19,408 bases of DNA from Methanobacteriota archaeon (GCA_023436075.1 JAEZKS010000132.1:1-19408), one strand, 5' to 3'; shown: positions 1-7,409, numbered from the stretch's first letter. Made by a program: numbers and translations. The notes: generated by a model not told the origin, from the sequence alone.

Positions 1-1
1 C

Positions 2-769
2 GACCGAGCCGTTCCGGATGCCCATGAGGAGCGAGTCCTGCCGGATCACATCGTAGTTCACGCCATAAAACCGGAAGTTCATCCGCATCCCGTGGACCAT
101 CTTTTTCTGGATATCGCATCCCACAACATGAATGTCCATGCCAATGAGACCCGCTTCAACGAGGGTGCCGCCGGTGCCTGCAAACGGATCGAGGATCCGT
201 CCGGACGTGATCTGCGCCATGTTCACGACCGCACGAGATATCCTGGGCATTAACACGCCTGGCAGGAAGAACGGTTTCTTCAAAGGGGCTCGTTCGTCGA
301 ATACTGCGCGATTTACTGGACACAACACAGCCCCGAACGCGCAAACGCCTTCGGTGATGATCGCCCGAAACACGACGTCAGGATGGTCGAGGCTTACTGG
401 ATGCCCACGGTGCCAGATGACGGCGCCCAGCTTTTTTTCGAATGACGCAGAGATCGTGCCATACGTCTTCACCCGGCTCACCCGGACGACGAAGGTCTGA
501 CCTTCCCGGAGCCCAAGGTCGGCTGTTTCGGCATTTTTGAGAATCTCATCCTCGTCTGCCGGGCAGAGGAAGACGAGCCGGAGAATGTTATGGGTGAGCG
601 CCAACCGGTGAGCCAGAACTACCGGATCGGCATCTGTATCGAGTACCAGGAGCTGGTCATAATCGGCAGCGATCTCATAAGTCCAGCCGTATGCCTCGAC
701 GGTCGCGATTACCTCGCTCTTCGGCAGCGTGCCGTGCTCGCCAGACAGCTCAAACGCCAACTTTTCCAT
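2..769 (-). CDS. trmG10: tRNA (guanine(10)-N2)-dimethyltransferase, partial (C-terminus beyond the window)
   Basis: The frame is open from the ATG at 769 to the window edge, giving 256 codons without the C-terminus. The family methylates the exocyclic amine of G10 in tRNA using S-adenosylmethionine. The N-terminal half is the THUMP-type RNA-binding part. Residues around 165-180 read PLKKPFFLPGVLMPR, a signature segment of archaeal Trm-G10. Residues 192-201 hold the SAM-binding motif I (DPFAGTGG, Asp194). The catalytic N/D-PP-Y motif would lie further downstream, outside the window. The start is supported by GGAGG just upstream. A TATA-like element at about 834-846 would give a leader of roughly 40 nt. 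The family assignment is firm; only the truncation by the window edge limits it. Confidence 0.93.
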   Translation of the reverse strand, partial: MEKLAFELSGEHGTLPKSEVIATVEAYGWTYEIAADYDQLLVLDTDADPVVLAHRLALTHNILRLVFLCPADEDEILKNAETADLGLREGQTFVVRVSRVKTYGTISASFEKKLGAVIWHRGHPVSLDHPDVVFRAIITEGVCAFGAVLCPVNRAVFDERAPLKKPFFLPGVLMPRISRAVVNMAQITSGRILDPFAGTGGTLVEAGLIGMDIHVVGCDIQKKMVHGMRMNFRFYGVNYDVIRQDSLLMGIRNGSV

Positions 770-943
770 GGGGCCTCCGCGTGTAAAATGCCGCTGCATG
801 AGTTAAAGTTTTGCACGGATGGCCGGTAAACCTGTTAAGTATTATGCGCCCGACGTACAATAGAGTCAGAGACATTCTTGAAATCACGATATTACGCCAT
901 ATTCTTATATCGTCGCCACGCCTCGATACAAAGGGATGAGCAT

Positions 944-1162
944 ATGATGGGATCGCCGAAGCCAACAGGGAACGACCCCAGGCGCTTTACTACCCCGATC
1001 AAGTTCAAGCTGGGCGAACTGGCGGACCTGATGAGGGAAGACATAGAGAAGGTGGACGATAAGCAGGCGAAGGCATTGCTGGAGACCGGCGCCGAGACCA
1101 TTATAGGGCTGAAGAAGGCGTTCGAGGACTTCGAGATGAAGAACGAGGCGGCCTGGCGCTAA
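944..1162 (+). CDS. Small conserved-looking protein of unknown function
   Basis: This 72-residue, highly charged, probably helical protein (core FKLGELADLMREDIEKV) has no membrane segment or cysteine pair. I do not recognise the family. The frame opens at 878, but the stretch before 944 is AT-rich and unlike coding DNA. The tandem ATGATG at 944-949 is preceded by GGGATGAG, a plausible ribosome-binding site, and by a TATA-like sequence at about 901-911, so 944 or 947 is the likely start. It is transcribed divergently from trmG10 and stands alone. GC-rich codon use across the ORF, like that of its neighbours, supports a real gene, but there is no functional evidence. Confidence 0.6.
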   Translation: MMGSPKPTGNDPRRFTTPIKFKLGELADLMREDIEKVDDKQAKALLETGAETIIGLKKAFEDFEMKNEAAWR

Positions 1163-1325
1163 GCATTGGACACGGAGAGTACGGGGAACAGCGGGCGGCC
1201 TCGCGCGCGTGCGCGTGACAGCAAGGATGCCAGCTCCCCATGTTGACTATGCAGGGCACTCTGCGATTTCCAGCCCACTCTGTTTGCCCATATTCAGAAG
1301 CTTTTAAGAACGATGAGCTTTTATT

Positions 1326-1814
1326 ATGGACGTGATGCTCGAGAGGATTCGGACCATCGCCGACTACCAGTTCGGAAAAGGTGCCGGCCGGGCGCTGTTC
1401 CCGGACGACGTGTCTTTCTTACTGTCCCGGACAGGACGAGTGCGCCAGATCGTCTCAGGCGACCGCCGCATTGCGACTGTGAGGGCGAACGACGGATTCC
1501 TGATCCTCAGCACCTTCGGCGGCGAGCGGCTGAAGGCTGCCCTGCCATTTCCGCAGAAGCGAGTGGTCATGAACGACGACGCAGCTCCGTTCGTGGCAAA
1601 GGGCAAGACGGCGTTCTGCAAGTTCGTCGTCGACTGCGATCCCGAGATCAGAGCCTACGAGGAAGTGCTGCTCGTCGACCGCGAAGACCGCCTGCTGGCC
1701 ACGGGCCAGGCGCTGCTGGCGGCGCCCGAGATGCTGTCTTTTAAAAGGGGATCAGCCGTCAACGTCAGGTATGGCGTGAAGGGTAAAGAGATGGGCGAGG
1801 AGTCTTCTTCATAA
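1326..1814 (+). CDS. PUA-domain RNA-binding protein
   Basis: This is a 162-residue protein. Residues about 77-150 form a PUA-type domain, with the typical run KRVVMNDDAAPFVAKGK, then VDCDPEIRAYEEVLLVD, then LLATGQALL and a closing FKRGSAVNVRYG. The N-terminal half (IRTIADYQFGKGAGRALF) resembles the pre-PUA domain found at the C-terminus of archaeosine tRNA-guanine transglycosylases and in stand-alone archaeal PUA proteins. The role is probably RNA binding in tRNA or rRNA modification, but the catalytic domain is absent, so the partner is unknown. A TATA-like CTTTTAAG at about 1299-1306 sits 20-27 nt before the ATG, which suggests a leaderless or nearly leaderless mRNA. A second ATG at 1335 is an alternative start. 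Confidence 0.82.
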   Translation: MDVMLERIRTIADYQFGKGAGRALFPDDVSFLLSRTGRVRQIVSGDRRIATVRANDGFLILSTFGGERLKAALPFPQKRVVMNDDAAPFVAKGKTAFCKFVVDCDPEIRAYEEVLLVDREDRLLATGQALLAAPEMLSFKRGSAVNVRYGVKGKEMGEESSS

Positions 1815-1901
1815 CGACATATTGCTCCACGAAAGTCGTACATTATTGAAGACGAGTCAACTCCAATACAGACTCAAGTTAGTATCAAACCCATTATTAA
1901 T

Positions 1902-1969
1902 CGCCGGTCGACGCCCGTTCGCTATAGAAAACTTATAAAAGCCAATACTACACGCCGGTTGACGCCCGT
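1902..1969 (+). repeat. 17-bp direct repeat, two copies
   Basis: CGCCGGTCGACGCCCGT at 1902-1918 recurs with one change (T for C) at 1953-1969, 51 bp start to start. The second copy runs directly into the hairpin at 1967-1983. With only two copies and no further repeats it is not a CRISPR array. Confidence 0.6.
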
Positions 1970-1983
1970 GCCCTTCGGGCACG
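1967..1983 (+). repeat. Perfect hairpin with a TTC loop
   Basis: CGTGCCC at 1967-1973 pairs with GGGCACG at 1977-1983 around TTC. A T5 run follows at 1995-1999, 12 nt after the stem, so it could act as a terminator for a short transcript started from the TATA-like sequence at 1931-1941. That reading is inference. Confidence 0.55.
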
Positions 1984-1991
1984 TGCTATTC

Positions 1992-2196
1992 GGGTTTTTA
2001 CGGTGCTTGCGATGTCTCGGACGGGCTTGCACCCTCGTCACACGACACTGGCCGCGCTACGCTTCGCTCTGCAACGCCAGCGTCGAGTTCCTTCGCAAGC
2101 CCTGAAAAACGCGCCTCTGGCAGCGTTTTTCACCACGCCATCACCCGCACCCCGGCATAGCTTCGCATGCCGGGGCCCTCCGGGCCATAAAAACCC
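1992..2196. repeat. Structured 205-bp element with 9-bp terminal inverted repeats
   Basis: GGGTTTTTA at 1992-2000 is the exact reverse complement of TAAAAACCC at 2188-2196. Inside are a 10-bp perfect stem (2103-2112 with 2123-2132), a 9-bp stem (2150-2158 with 2167-2175) and a 5-bp stem (2174-2178 with 2182-2186). No open frame of quality is present. It may be a dispersed structured repeat or a non-coding RNA; copy number elsewhere in the genome would decide. Confidence 0.45.
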
Positions 2197-2348
2197 TCAC
2201 TCGACCGCGGGAGAAGCATACACTATCAGACATCCCGTATAGGCATAACTTCTATATCTTGCCAGGGCTGAACTTTTGACCTTCCGCGTAGCGTAGCGGA
2301 GCGGTCATGCCGGGGGAGTCCAGCGGAGGCCGATAGGCCGTAGCGACT

Positions 2349-2370
2349 AGAGGGGGCAGGAGCCCCCTCT
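2349..2370. terminator. 9-bp perfect GC-rich hairpin (terminator-like)
   Basis: AGAGGGGGC at 2349-2357 pairs perfectly with GCCCCCTCT at 2362-2370 around a 4-nt AGGA loop. There is no clear T-run and no obvious upstream gene for it to terminate, so the terminator label is tentative. Confidence 0.4.
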
Positions 2371-2611
2371 TGATCCGTCGTAAGAAGAAAGGTTAAACAG
2401 CCCTGTCAGTATGCGATTTGCCATAACACTCTTGATCCATAAGAGGACTTGAGCGTTTATTGAGAGACGGATGGGTTTTATCAAGAACAAGCACAAGGAT
2501 ATTAAAAGAAGGAGACTTCTGTTATTCAAGAGCGGCAAAAATAGAAGTAATGGCTTGCATCATCGTATCTTGTAATGCATACAATTCCAAGTTGACCGAT
2601 GGTGAGAGAAA

Positions 2612-2622
2612 CTATATTTAAA
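2612..2622 (+). promoter_or_regulatory. TATA box of the propeller/winged-helix sensor gene
   Basis: CTATATTTAAA is centred near 2617. The expected transcription start about 25 nt downstream falls near 2641, giving a short leader that contains GTGAG (2646-2650) as ribosome-binding site for the ATG at 2655. Confidence 0.6.
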
Positions 2623-2654
2623 CTGCCCCTTAAGTTACACATGCAGTGAGTCCG

Positions 2655-4877
2655 ATGAGGAAACCCTATCTATTCGAGGCGTCATTGGCGATAGTGCTAA
2701 TCATCCTGGCCGCAGGCCTTTACATTGTAGTCGCGGACAGCCCGAACTCCGTCTCAGGATGGGACTTCAACGGCAGCGGCACCGTACAGTACATGACCGT
2801 CGGCCAAAACGACACCCTCTACGCGTTCAAGAGCGATGGCATCTATGCCATCGACCATGCAGGCAGCCTCATCTGGAACTTTGACATCCCCGACGGCCAG
2901 AAGATCATCAATAACTGGCTGCGGCCCGACTATGCGACTGATCCGTCGCTAAGCTCTGCCGAATCGTACCCGGTGACTGCCACCTCGGTCGGATACCTGT
3001 ACGTCCTCGCACTCCCTGACCTGACGATTGAGAACCTGAAGCTACAATACTATCAGGCCGGGTCTGAATATATGAACATCGACGCGGCCGTGCTGGCGAT
3101 CTCGCCTGAGGGCAGGCTCATCTGGGAGTTGCCCCTGAAGATCAATGCCAGTTCCGACGATATCCTCGGCCTCACAGACACCCGTGATTTCAAGCTGACA
3201 CAGAATGTAGCGTTGCGCTCTGACAGCGACCGCCTGTATGTGTTCAACGACGGTACTGAAACAGTCGTCGACCGAAACGGGACCGTCCTGTTCTCCATTG
3301 ACAACGTGGCTCGTCCGGCCTCTGTCGACGAGAACGGCACCCTGTACCTCATGAAGAAACCGACTTCGCCTACGTCGACATCTATTCTGCTGGAGGCATA
3401 TGGTGCCAGCGGAGCCATGATCTGGGACCGTGAATTACACGGGACGGTGGCCACGCAGTATGTCGCCGACGACCTCTGGCCGGAGTTCAACTGCATGCCG
3501 GTTTACCAGAACGGCACCCTGTACCTGCCGCTGGACAACGGCATCATCGCGCTGAATCAGATGAGCCAGACGCTGTGGTGGAGATACATCCAGGGTGGCA
3601 GCTACGCACTGTTCGACCTCATGCCCATAGACGCACAGGGCAACGTGTACATGAAACAATTGAACCCCAGATCGACCACCTCGAACATATACGTGATCTG
3701 GCCGGACGGTCTGATCCATTCGCCCCCATGGCAGTACGACTCGAAGTACGGGTCCATGATCCACACGGCAGCCCGCGATGGCATCGTCTACAATGTCGAT
3801 AAGGCCACCTTCGGCAGCCTGTCAGGCATCAACAGCCTCGGCACCGAGACGATCACCGCATATGATATCAAGAACAGCACGGCGCTATGGAGCTACACGA
3901 TACCGGTCAACGACAGACAGATCGTCACGCTCAATGCCAGCAACATCGACATGATCTTCAGCGGCCAGAACGGCGCCGGCAGCGCGCTGAATCCGGCCGA
4001 TGAATACTACTCGCCGTATTCGAAGCCCGTGGCAGAAGGCGGGCTCGCCAGCACGCCGCTCGTCCCGGTCGGATGGCCCGAGATCAGCATCCACCCGGGC
4101 GCTGACATCGTGTACGTCAGCTTCAGGAGCACGACCTATGAGGCGCCGATCGTTCTCGACCGGTCGAGAGCCGCATACTCGAGCGGCATCTACGCGCTTG
4201 ATAGCAGCGGCAAGCCAGTCTGGCAGAAACAGCTGAGCTCGCCGGTTACGTCGACAGCGGCGAATAACACCACCATCTACTACAGCACAGCCGACGTCCG
4301 AATTTTCGGCAGGTCGGTCAGCTCTATGGTCGCGGGAATAGCTCTCCTCGCTTCCCTGGCACTGTTCTTCAAGTTCTTCGTCTTCGGCACGGTGTCGCGG
4401 GCGCGGGATCGGCTGGACAAGAACGACAACCGGAATATGGTGCTCACGTTCATCGCGGCGAACCCGGGAGTGACTGCAGTGGACATCGGGCGCGACCTGC
4501 ATCTCAACGTGGGCACGGTCCGCTACCACCTGCTCATCCTGGCGATCAACCACAAGATCGTAGAGCACAAGGACGACAAATACCTCAGGTACTTCACCAA
4601 CTCCAACTCGTACAGCCTAGAGGAGCGTGCCGTCGTGTCGCTCATGAAGCGCGAGCCCATGTGGCGAGTGCTGAACGCTCTGGCCGAGAAACCCGGAATG
4701 TCGAACGTGGAGATCTCCCGGGAACTGAACATCTCGACGGGCGCCGCCAGCCGGCACATGAACGAACTGCTGTCCCGTGGCATCATCGACAAGGCCCCGC
4801 AGGGCGACCGCGGGTTCGCCTACTCGATCAAGGACGAGTATCGGCAGTACGTGACGAAAATGATGGACCGGCTGTAA
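2655..4877 (+). CDS. Membrane-bound transcriptional regulator: extracytoplasmic PQQ-like propeller plus two cytoplasmic winged-helix domains
   Basis: This is a 740-residue protein. A membrane segment at about 7-27 is followed by about 525 residues of propeller-like repeats outside the cell. Typical PQQ/BamB-type blades include GIYAIDHAGSLIWNFDIP near 65-85 and GIYALDSSGKPVWQKQL near 515-535. A second helix (about 556-577) leads into the cytoplasm. There, a first winged helix (about 585-650, NPGVTAVDIGRDLHLNVGTV) and a second (about 668-740, PGMSNVEISRELNISTGAAS) match the archaeal regulators with two HTH domains (COG3398-like). The layout suggests a one-component sensor coupling an outside ligand or protein contact to DNA binding. 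The frame also allows GTG at 2646; I prefer ATG 2655 because GTGAG lies just before it. Targets are unknown; the NHL cluster downstream is the obvious candidate. Confidence 0.85.
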   Translation: MRKPYLFEASLAIVLIILAAGLYIVVADSPNSVSGWDFNGSGTVQYMTVGQNDTLYAFKSDGIYAIDHAGSLIWNFDIPDGQKIINNWLRPDYATDPSLSSAESYPVTATSVGYLYVLALPDLTIENLKLQYYQAGSEYMNIDAAVLAISPEGRLIWELPLKINASSDDILGLTDTRDFKLTQNVALRSDSDRLYVFNDGTETVVDRNGTVLFSIDNVARPASVDENGTLYLMKKPTSPTSTSILLEAYGASGAMIWDRELHGTVATQYVADDLWPEFNCMPVYQNGTLYLPLDNGIIALNQMSQTLWWRYIQGGSYALFDLMPIDAQGNVYMKQLNPRSTTSNIYVIWPDGLIHSPPWQYDSKYGSMIHTAARDGIVYNVDKATFGSLSGINSLGTETITAYDIKNSTALWSYTIPVNDRQIVTLNASNIDMIFSGQNGAGSALNPADEYYSPYSKPVAEGGLASTPLVPVGWPEISIHPGADIVYVSFRSTTYEAPIVLDRSRAAYSSGIYALDSSGKPVWQKQLSSPVTSTAANNTTIYYSTADVRIFGRSVSSMVAGIALLASLALFFKFFVFGTVSRARDRLDKNDNRNMVLTFIAANPGVTAVDIGRDLHLNVGTVRYHLLILAINHKIVEHKDDKYLRYFTNSNSYSLEERAVVSLMKREPMWRVLNALAEKPGMSNVEISRELNISTGAASRHMNELLSRGIIDKAPQGDRGFAYSIKDEYRQYVTKMMDRL

Positions 4878-4892
4878 GCCGCGTCCGATGTC

Positions 4893-5171
4893 TTTATAGT
4901 CGTTCTTTAAAGGTTTTAAGCTCTGTCTTCGCTGGACGCAACGAATGTGGCGACAGTTAAAAAGGTATTATTGTCATGTTTCAACGTCTCTGAGGTCTCT
5001 GCGAACTACGGCAAACAATGGTCTTTTTCAGGGACTCTGGGTGCCATTCACGCGTGCGCGCGCGATGCCGACGGCGTGCGCCACGATCGCAGAGCAGAAC
5101 CCCGGCATTCACGCGTGCGAGGCCGACAGTGTCGGTCCTTTCGTATGAAACCTTTCAGTAACGACTATAAA
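4893..5171. repeat. 279-bp segment bounded by 21-bp imperfect inverted repeats
   Basis: TTTATAGTCGTT at 4893-4904 is the exact reverse complement of AACGACTATAAA at 5160-5171. Extending the pair to 21 bp (4893-4913 with 5151-5171) gives 18 matches. The size and terminal repeats resemble a MITE, but I see no clear target-site duplication. Confidence 0.45.
5045..5119 (+). repeat. 14-bp exact direct repeat
   Basis: CATTCACGCGTGCG occurs at 5045-5058 and again at 5106-5119. Both copies are followed by GCCGAC-containing sequence, so a longer degenerate duplication of about 61 bp is possible. The second copy ends near the 13-nt palindrome CCGACAGTGTCGG at about 5123-5135. Confidence 0.5.
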
Positions 5172-5285
5172 ACTGTTCTCTGGTACTCGACGCATAGCCT
5201 GAAACAGGGACATCGTCGCCGACCCTGTAGTGCAATGCTATGGACGATATTCCCGCTGAGTGCGCAGAGACGGTTATAGAGTAAA
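5165..5285. ncRNA. Possible structured RNA: nested stem-loop
   Basis: CATAGC (5193-5198) pairs with GCTATG (5237-5242), and ACAGGG (5204-5209) inside it pairs with CCCTGT (5223-5228). Outside, ACTGTTCTCTG near 5172-5182 nearly matches the complement of CAGAGACGGT near 5265-5274. The nested order suggests one extended hairpin of about 120 nt. No RNA family is recognised. Confidence 0.3.
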
Positions 5286-5363
5286 AACGCGCCCCGAAAC
5301 TATAAAAATTAACAGCCGTTTTTATTCTCGAATTTCGTATATGTCTAGCGGGGCACGTTTATA
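5282..5363. repeat. 15-bp imperfect inverted repeat near the convergent gene end
   Basis: TAAAAACGCGCCCCG at 5282-5296 matches the reverse complement of 5349-5363 at 13 of 15 positions. The pair flanks an AT-rich stretch with a TATA-like ACTATAAAAATT and could form a hairpin at the 3' end of the minus-strand gene starting at 6067. Confidence 0.45.
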
Positions 5364-5374
5364 ATAGATCTGCA

Positions 5375-6067
5375 TCAGTAGACAGGGTCCGGTAGTTGGC
5401 CGATCATATCAGAATACTTCTGCATGGAGGGCAGCGGGAAGTTGAGTATAGGGCTGCCGTCGAAAGACAGGATAAAGTTCGTTTCGATGTCCAGAGGTAT
5501 ATTCAGGGAATAGGCGCTAATCCTGAGCCTGATGGATTCTCCAGGATCAAACATCGTATTATTGTTGTAATTTTTCACCCACTCGCCGTCCAGTCGCCAC
5601 ATAGCATCGTTGAAATTGTCATCACAGTAAGTCGTATCCCCATATTTGACAGATATTCTCACCTTAGTCGTATCCAGCGAATCCGACTCCGGTTTCGCGG
5701 AAATTGTGATATAATAGATCTTGCTGCCGAGGCTCGACTGATCGATATCTGCAGTCAGCTTATATGGCGATGGAGTCGGCGTAGTCGGAGTCTGAGTTGG
5801 CTCAGGCGTAGACGGATGCTGCGTAGGCTTAGGAGTGGGGTTGGCAGGATCCGGAGTTACGCCGATTGCCACGTAGCCAGGCTTGGTCGTGGGCGACGGG
5901 ACCGGCGTCGGAGTCGGCTCGGCCTGGCCCAGGACGCCAGTCGTGGTCAGAAGCAGGTACCCTGCGATAAGTACGACTGAGGAAATGACGACGAAGGCTA
6001 TCGTAAACATCAGGATGAACTTGATGTTTAGCCCGTTATTTGAAGACAGCTTTGGATCAGGACGCAT
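5375..6067 (-). CDS. Single-pass membrane protein with Pro/Thr-rich stalk and C-terminal beta domain
   Basis: With ATG at 6067 the protein has 230 residues: a short cytoplasmic N-terminus, one strong membrane helix (about 14-38), a Pro/Thr-rich linker (about 46-97, repeats such as PTPTPVPSPTTKP) and an extracytoplasmic domain of about 130 residues (ITISAKPESDSLDTTKVRIS, then DPGESIRLRISA). The C-terminal part is beta-rich and recalls pilin- or archaellin-like soluble domains, but I cannot assign a family. The frame continues upstream to an ATG at 6223. That extra 52-codon stretch is AT-rich and unlike the rest, and a TATA-like CATATAAGC lies about 30 nt before 6067, so I prefer the inner start; a leaderless start at 6223 is not excluded. 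It is divergent from the NHL cluster and convergent with the sensor gene, so it may work at the surface with them. Confidence 0.72.
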   Translation of the reverse strand: MRPDPKLSSNNGLNIKFILMFTIAFVVISSVVLIAGYLLLTTTGVLGQAEPTPTPVPSPTTKPGYVAIGVTPDPANPTPKPTQHPSTPEPTQTPTTPTPSPYKLTADIDQSSLGSKIYYITISAKPESDSLDTTKVRISVKYGDTTYCDDNFNDAMWRLDGEWVKNYNNNTMFDPGESIRLRISAYSLNIPLDIETNFILSFDGSPILNFPLPSMQKYSDMIGQLPDPVY

Positions 6068-6274
6068 AATATTAATTCGATCGGGACACGTGCTTATATG
6101 GTTTATGTCATCATTTGTTAAATGTCTCCGTATAATAAGCTGAAAATTCGTTTTCGGGTTTGGCGGAGAACTTGCAAATAAAGACTCTGACTTTAGTTCC
6201 TTATTTATAGAATTTTTACTCATTTTAGAAATTACACTTTAAAAATAATAAGGTAATTATACATCGATATACAT

Positions 6275-6293
6275 CCTGTTCTATGTAAACAGG
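6275..6293. promoter_or_regulatory. 19-nt dyad upstream of the NHL cluster, possible operator
   Basis: CCTGTT (6275-6280) and AACAGG (6288-6293) are perfect inverted half-sites separated by 7 nt, ending 9 nt before the first NHL gene. The spacing suits a dimeric winged-helix regulator, but nothing ties it to a specific protein. Confidence 0.35.
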
Positions 6294-6302
6294 TCGGGTA
6301 CT

Positions 6303-7409
6303 ATGAGGTATTTCAACATCGTATCGTCAGTTTTGCTGTTGCTTGCACTATGCATTCTCGCTACGGACGTAGCACTGGCAGTCGCCGATCCTTTCGAGCC
6401 GTATGACATCGAGATCGGGCCAGACGGCAACATCTACGCCCTGGTTTCGGGCAACTCCAGCACTATGAGCCACATCTTCGTCTTCGCCCCGGACGGCGGG
6501 ATTATTAAGACTATCGAGAGTACTGCTGACCAGATCGCCTTCGACGCCACAGGAAACCTGTATGCGAGCGACACCAGGAACGGGTCCATCAGAAAGATGG
6601 ATTTAAACGGCACCGTCACGGGAACATGGAACTACCCCGTTAAAAGCGATATCGTGACCATGGGCATGGGAGTCAGCCCGGACGGAAAACTGTACGTCAG
6701 CCAGTCATACGTACGTCTCCCCAACAACACGACGGCCGCGCCAGACTTCAATGGCAGCCGCATCGTCATGCTCTCTGAGAACGGCACGGAACAGATCGTA
6801 TACTCAAATGACTCGGGGTTACCCCTGGGGTCCGGTGGCATGGCTATCGACGCTAATGGCACGATCTACGCCACCAGCTCAACCAGTTCATTCAAGATCA
6901 TCACGCCCGACGGAACGGTCAGAACTGTCGGACATGCCAGCTCGAACGATGGCGCGTTCAACTCTATCACTGGTATTTCCCTGGGCAAGGACGGCTACCT
7001 GTATGTGGCCGAATACGGCAACCACCGTGTCCAGAAGCTCATGACGGACGGCACGTTCGTGACGAAATGGAAAGGCGCCGGCATCGAACCATTCCTTTAT
7101 CCACGCAGCCCTGTCGTCGACACGAATGGCACGGTGTACGTCGCCGACCCATACAACGAGCGGATCGTCTGGCTTACTCCTGAATACATATTCGGGGAAA
7201 ACACGACCGAGAACCTGAAAGGGCAGGGCGTCACCTGGGGCAACGTCTACCAGGGCACGAACTACACGACCAGGATACAGGAGCTAAAGGAAACTCAAGA
7301 TGAGGACGATGCAACGCCTGCGCCCGGATTTTCACCATTCGTCGCTCTCGCGGGCATCTGCATGGCCGGAGCGCTCTCGTGCCTCTGGCGCATGAACAAG
7401 AGGCAATAA
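6303..7409 (+). CDS. NHL-repeat surface protein with PGF-CTERM-like anchor (paralogue 1)
   Basis: This 368-residue protein starts with a signal peptide (about 1-26, a leucine-rich core after MRYFNIVSS). It continues as a beta-propeller of NHL-type blades, clearest at about 230-246 (GYLYVAEYGNHRVQKL) and repeated as GPDGNIYAL and SPDGKLYVS. Many N-G-T/S sequons suggest heavy N-glycosylation. The C-terminus has TPAPGFSPFVALAG (PGF at 341-343), a hydrophobic helix and a basic tail, the pattern of PGF-CTERM signals cut by archaeosortases for lipid anchoring. It is the first of three tandem paralogues; the next gene starts 1 nt after its stop, so co-transcription is likely. Ligand and partners are unknown. 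The ATG at 6303 directly opens the signal peptide. Confidence 0.88.
   Translation: MRYFNIVSSVLLLLALCILATDVALAVADPFEPYDIEIGPDGNIYALVSGNSSTMSHIFVFAPDGGIIKTIESTADQIAFDATGNLYASDTRNGSIRKMDLNGTVTGTWNYPVKSDIVTMGMGVSPDGKLYVSQSYVRLPNNTTAAPDFNGSRIVMLSENGTEQIVYSNDSGLPLGSGGMAIDANGTIYATSSTSSFKIITPDGTVRTVGHASSNDGAFNSITGISLGKDGYLYVAEYGNHRVQKLMTDGTFVTKWKGAGIEPFLYPRSPVVDTNGTVYVADPYNERIVWLTPEYIFGENTTENLKGQGVTWGNVYQGTNYTTRIQELKETQDEDDATPAPGFSPFVALAGICMAGALSCLWRMNKRQ

Larger units (their letters stand above)
1815..2654. other. 840-bp gene-poor interval rich in hairpins and short repeats
   Basis: I see no convincing gene here. Two short ORFs (2003-2242 plus, 2347-2538 minus) lack ribosome-binding sites and family features. 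The DNA contains a 17-bp direct repeat, a TATA-like sequence at 1931-1941, and several perfect hairpins: 1967-1983, 2103-2132, 2150-2175, 2174-2186 and 2349-2370. It also has a 9-bp inverted pair at 1992-2000 and 2188-2196. The density of perfect stems suggests a structured RNA, a dispersed repeat element, or both. The promoter of the following sensor gene lies at its right end. Confidence 0.6.
4878..5374. other. 497-bp interval without a gene, filled with inverted repeats
   Basis: A 110-codon ORF at 4947-5279 has no family features and I judge it non-coding. The stretch contains a 21-bp imperfect terminal inverted repeat (4893-4913 and 5151-5171), a 14-bp exact direct repeat (5045-5058 and 5106-5119), a nested stem-loop (about 5165-5285), a 15-bp inverted repeat (5282-5296 and 5349-5363), and TATA-like sequences near 5165-5171 and 5300-5307. 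It separates the end of the sensor gene from the end of the minus-strand gene at 5375, so two convergent transcripts meet here. Confidence 0.55.

Noticed and set aside
1313..1744. 143-codon plus-strand ORF overlapping the PUA gene
   Set aside because: It is an alternative frame of the PUA-domain gene, rich in Arg and Pro, without family features. The PUA frame has clear domain motifs.
1902..1969. CRISPR-like pair of direct repeats
   Set aside because: There are only two 17-bp copies with 34 bp between, no third copy, and no cas gene nearby.
2003..2242. 79-codon plus-strand ORF
   Set aside because: It lies within the hairpin-rich element, has no ribosome-binding site and reads as Arg/Pro/Ala-rich sequence produced by the inverted repeats.
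2347..2538. 63-codon minus-strand ORF with a hydrophobic N-terminus
   Set aside because: It has no ribosome-binding site, its end runs through the GC-rich hairpin, and its AT-rich composition differs from real genes here. A small membrane peptide cannot be wholly excluded.
3885..4568. 227-codon minus-strand ORF
   Set aside because: It lies inside the propeller/winged-helix gene on the opposite strand and is rich in Arg, Asp, Val and His without domain features.
4947..5279. 110-codon plus-strand ORF
   Set aside because: It covers the inverted-repeat region after the sensor gene. It has no motif or start signal, and the repeat structure explains the sequence better.
6068..6223. N-terminal extension of the Pro/Thr-stalk membrane protein
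   Set aside because: The 52 added codons are AT-rich and would put a long unrelated tail before the membrane helix. A TATA-like element lies inside them about 30 nt before 6067. The outer start remains possible.
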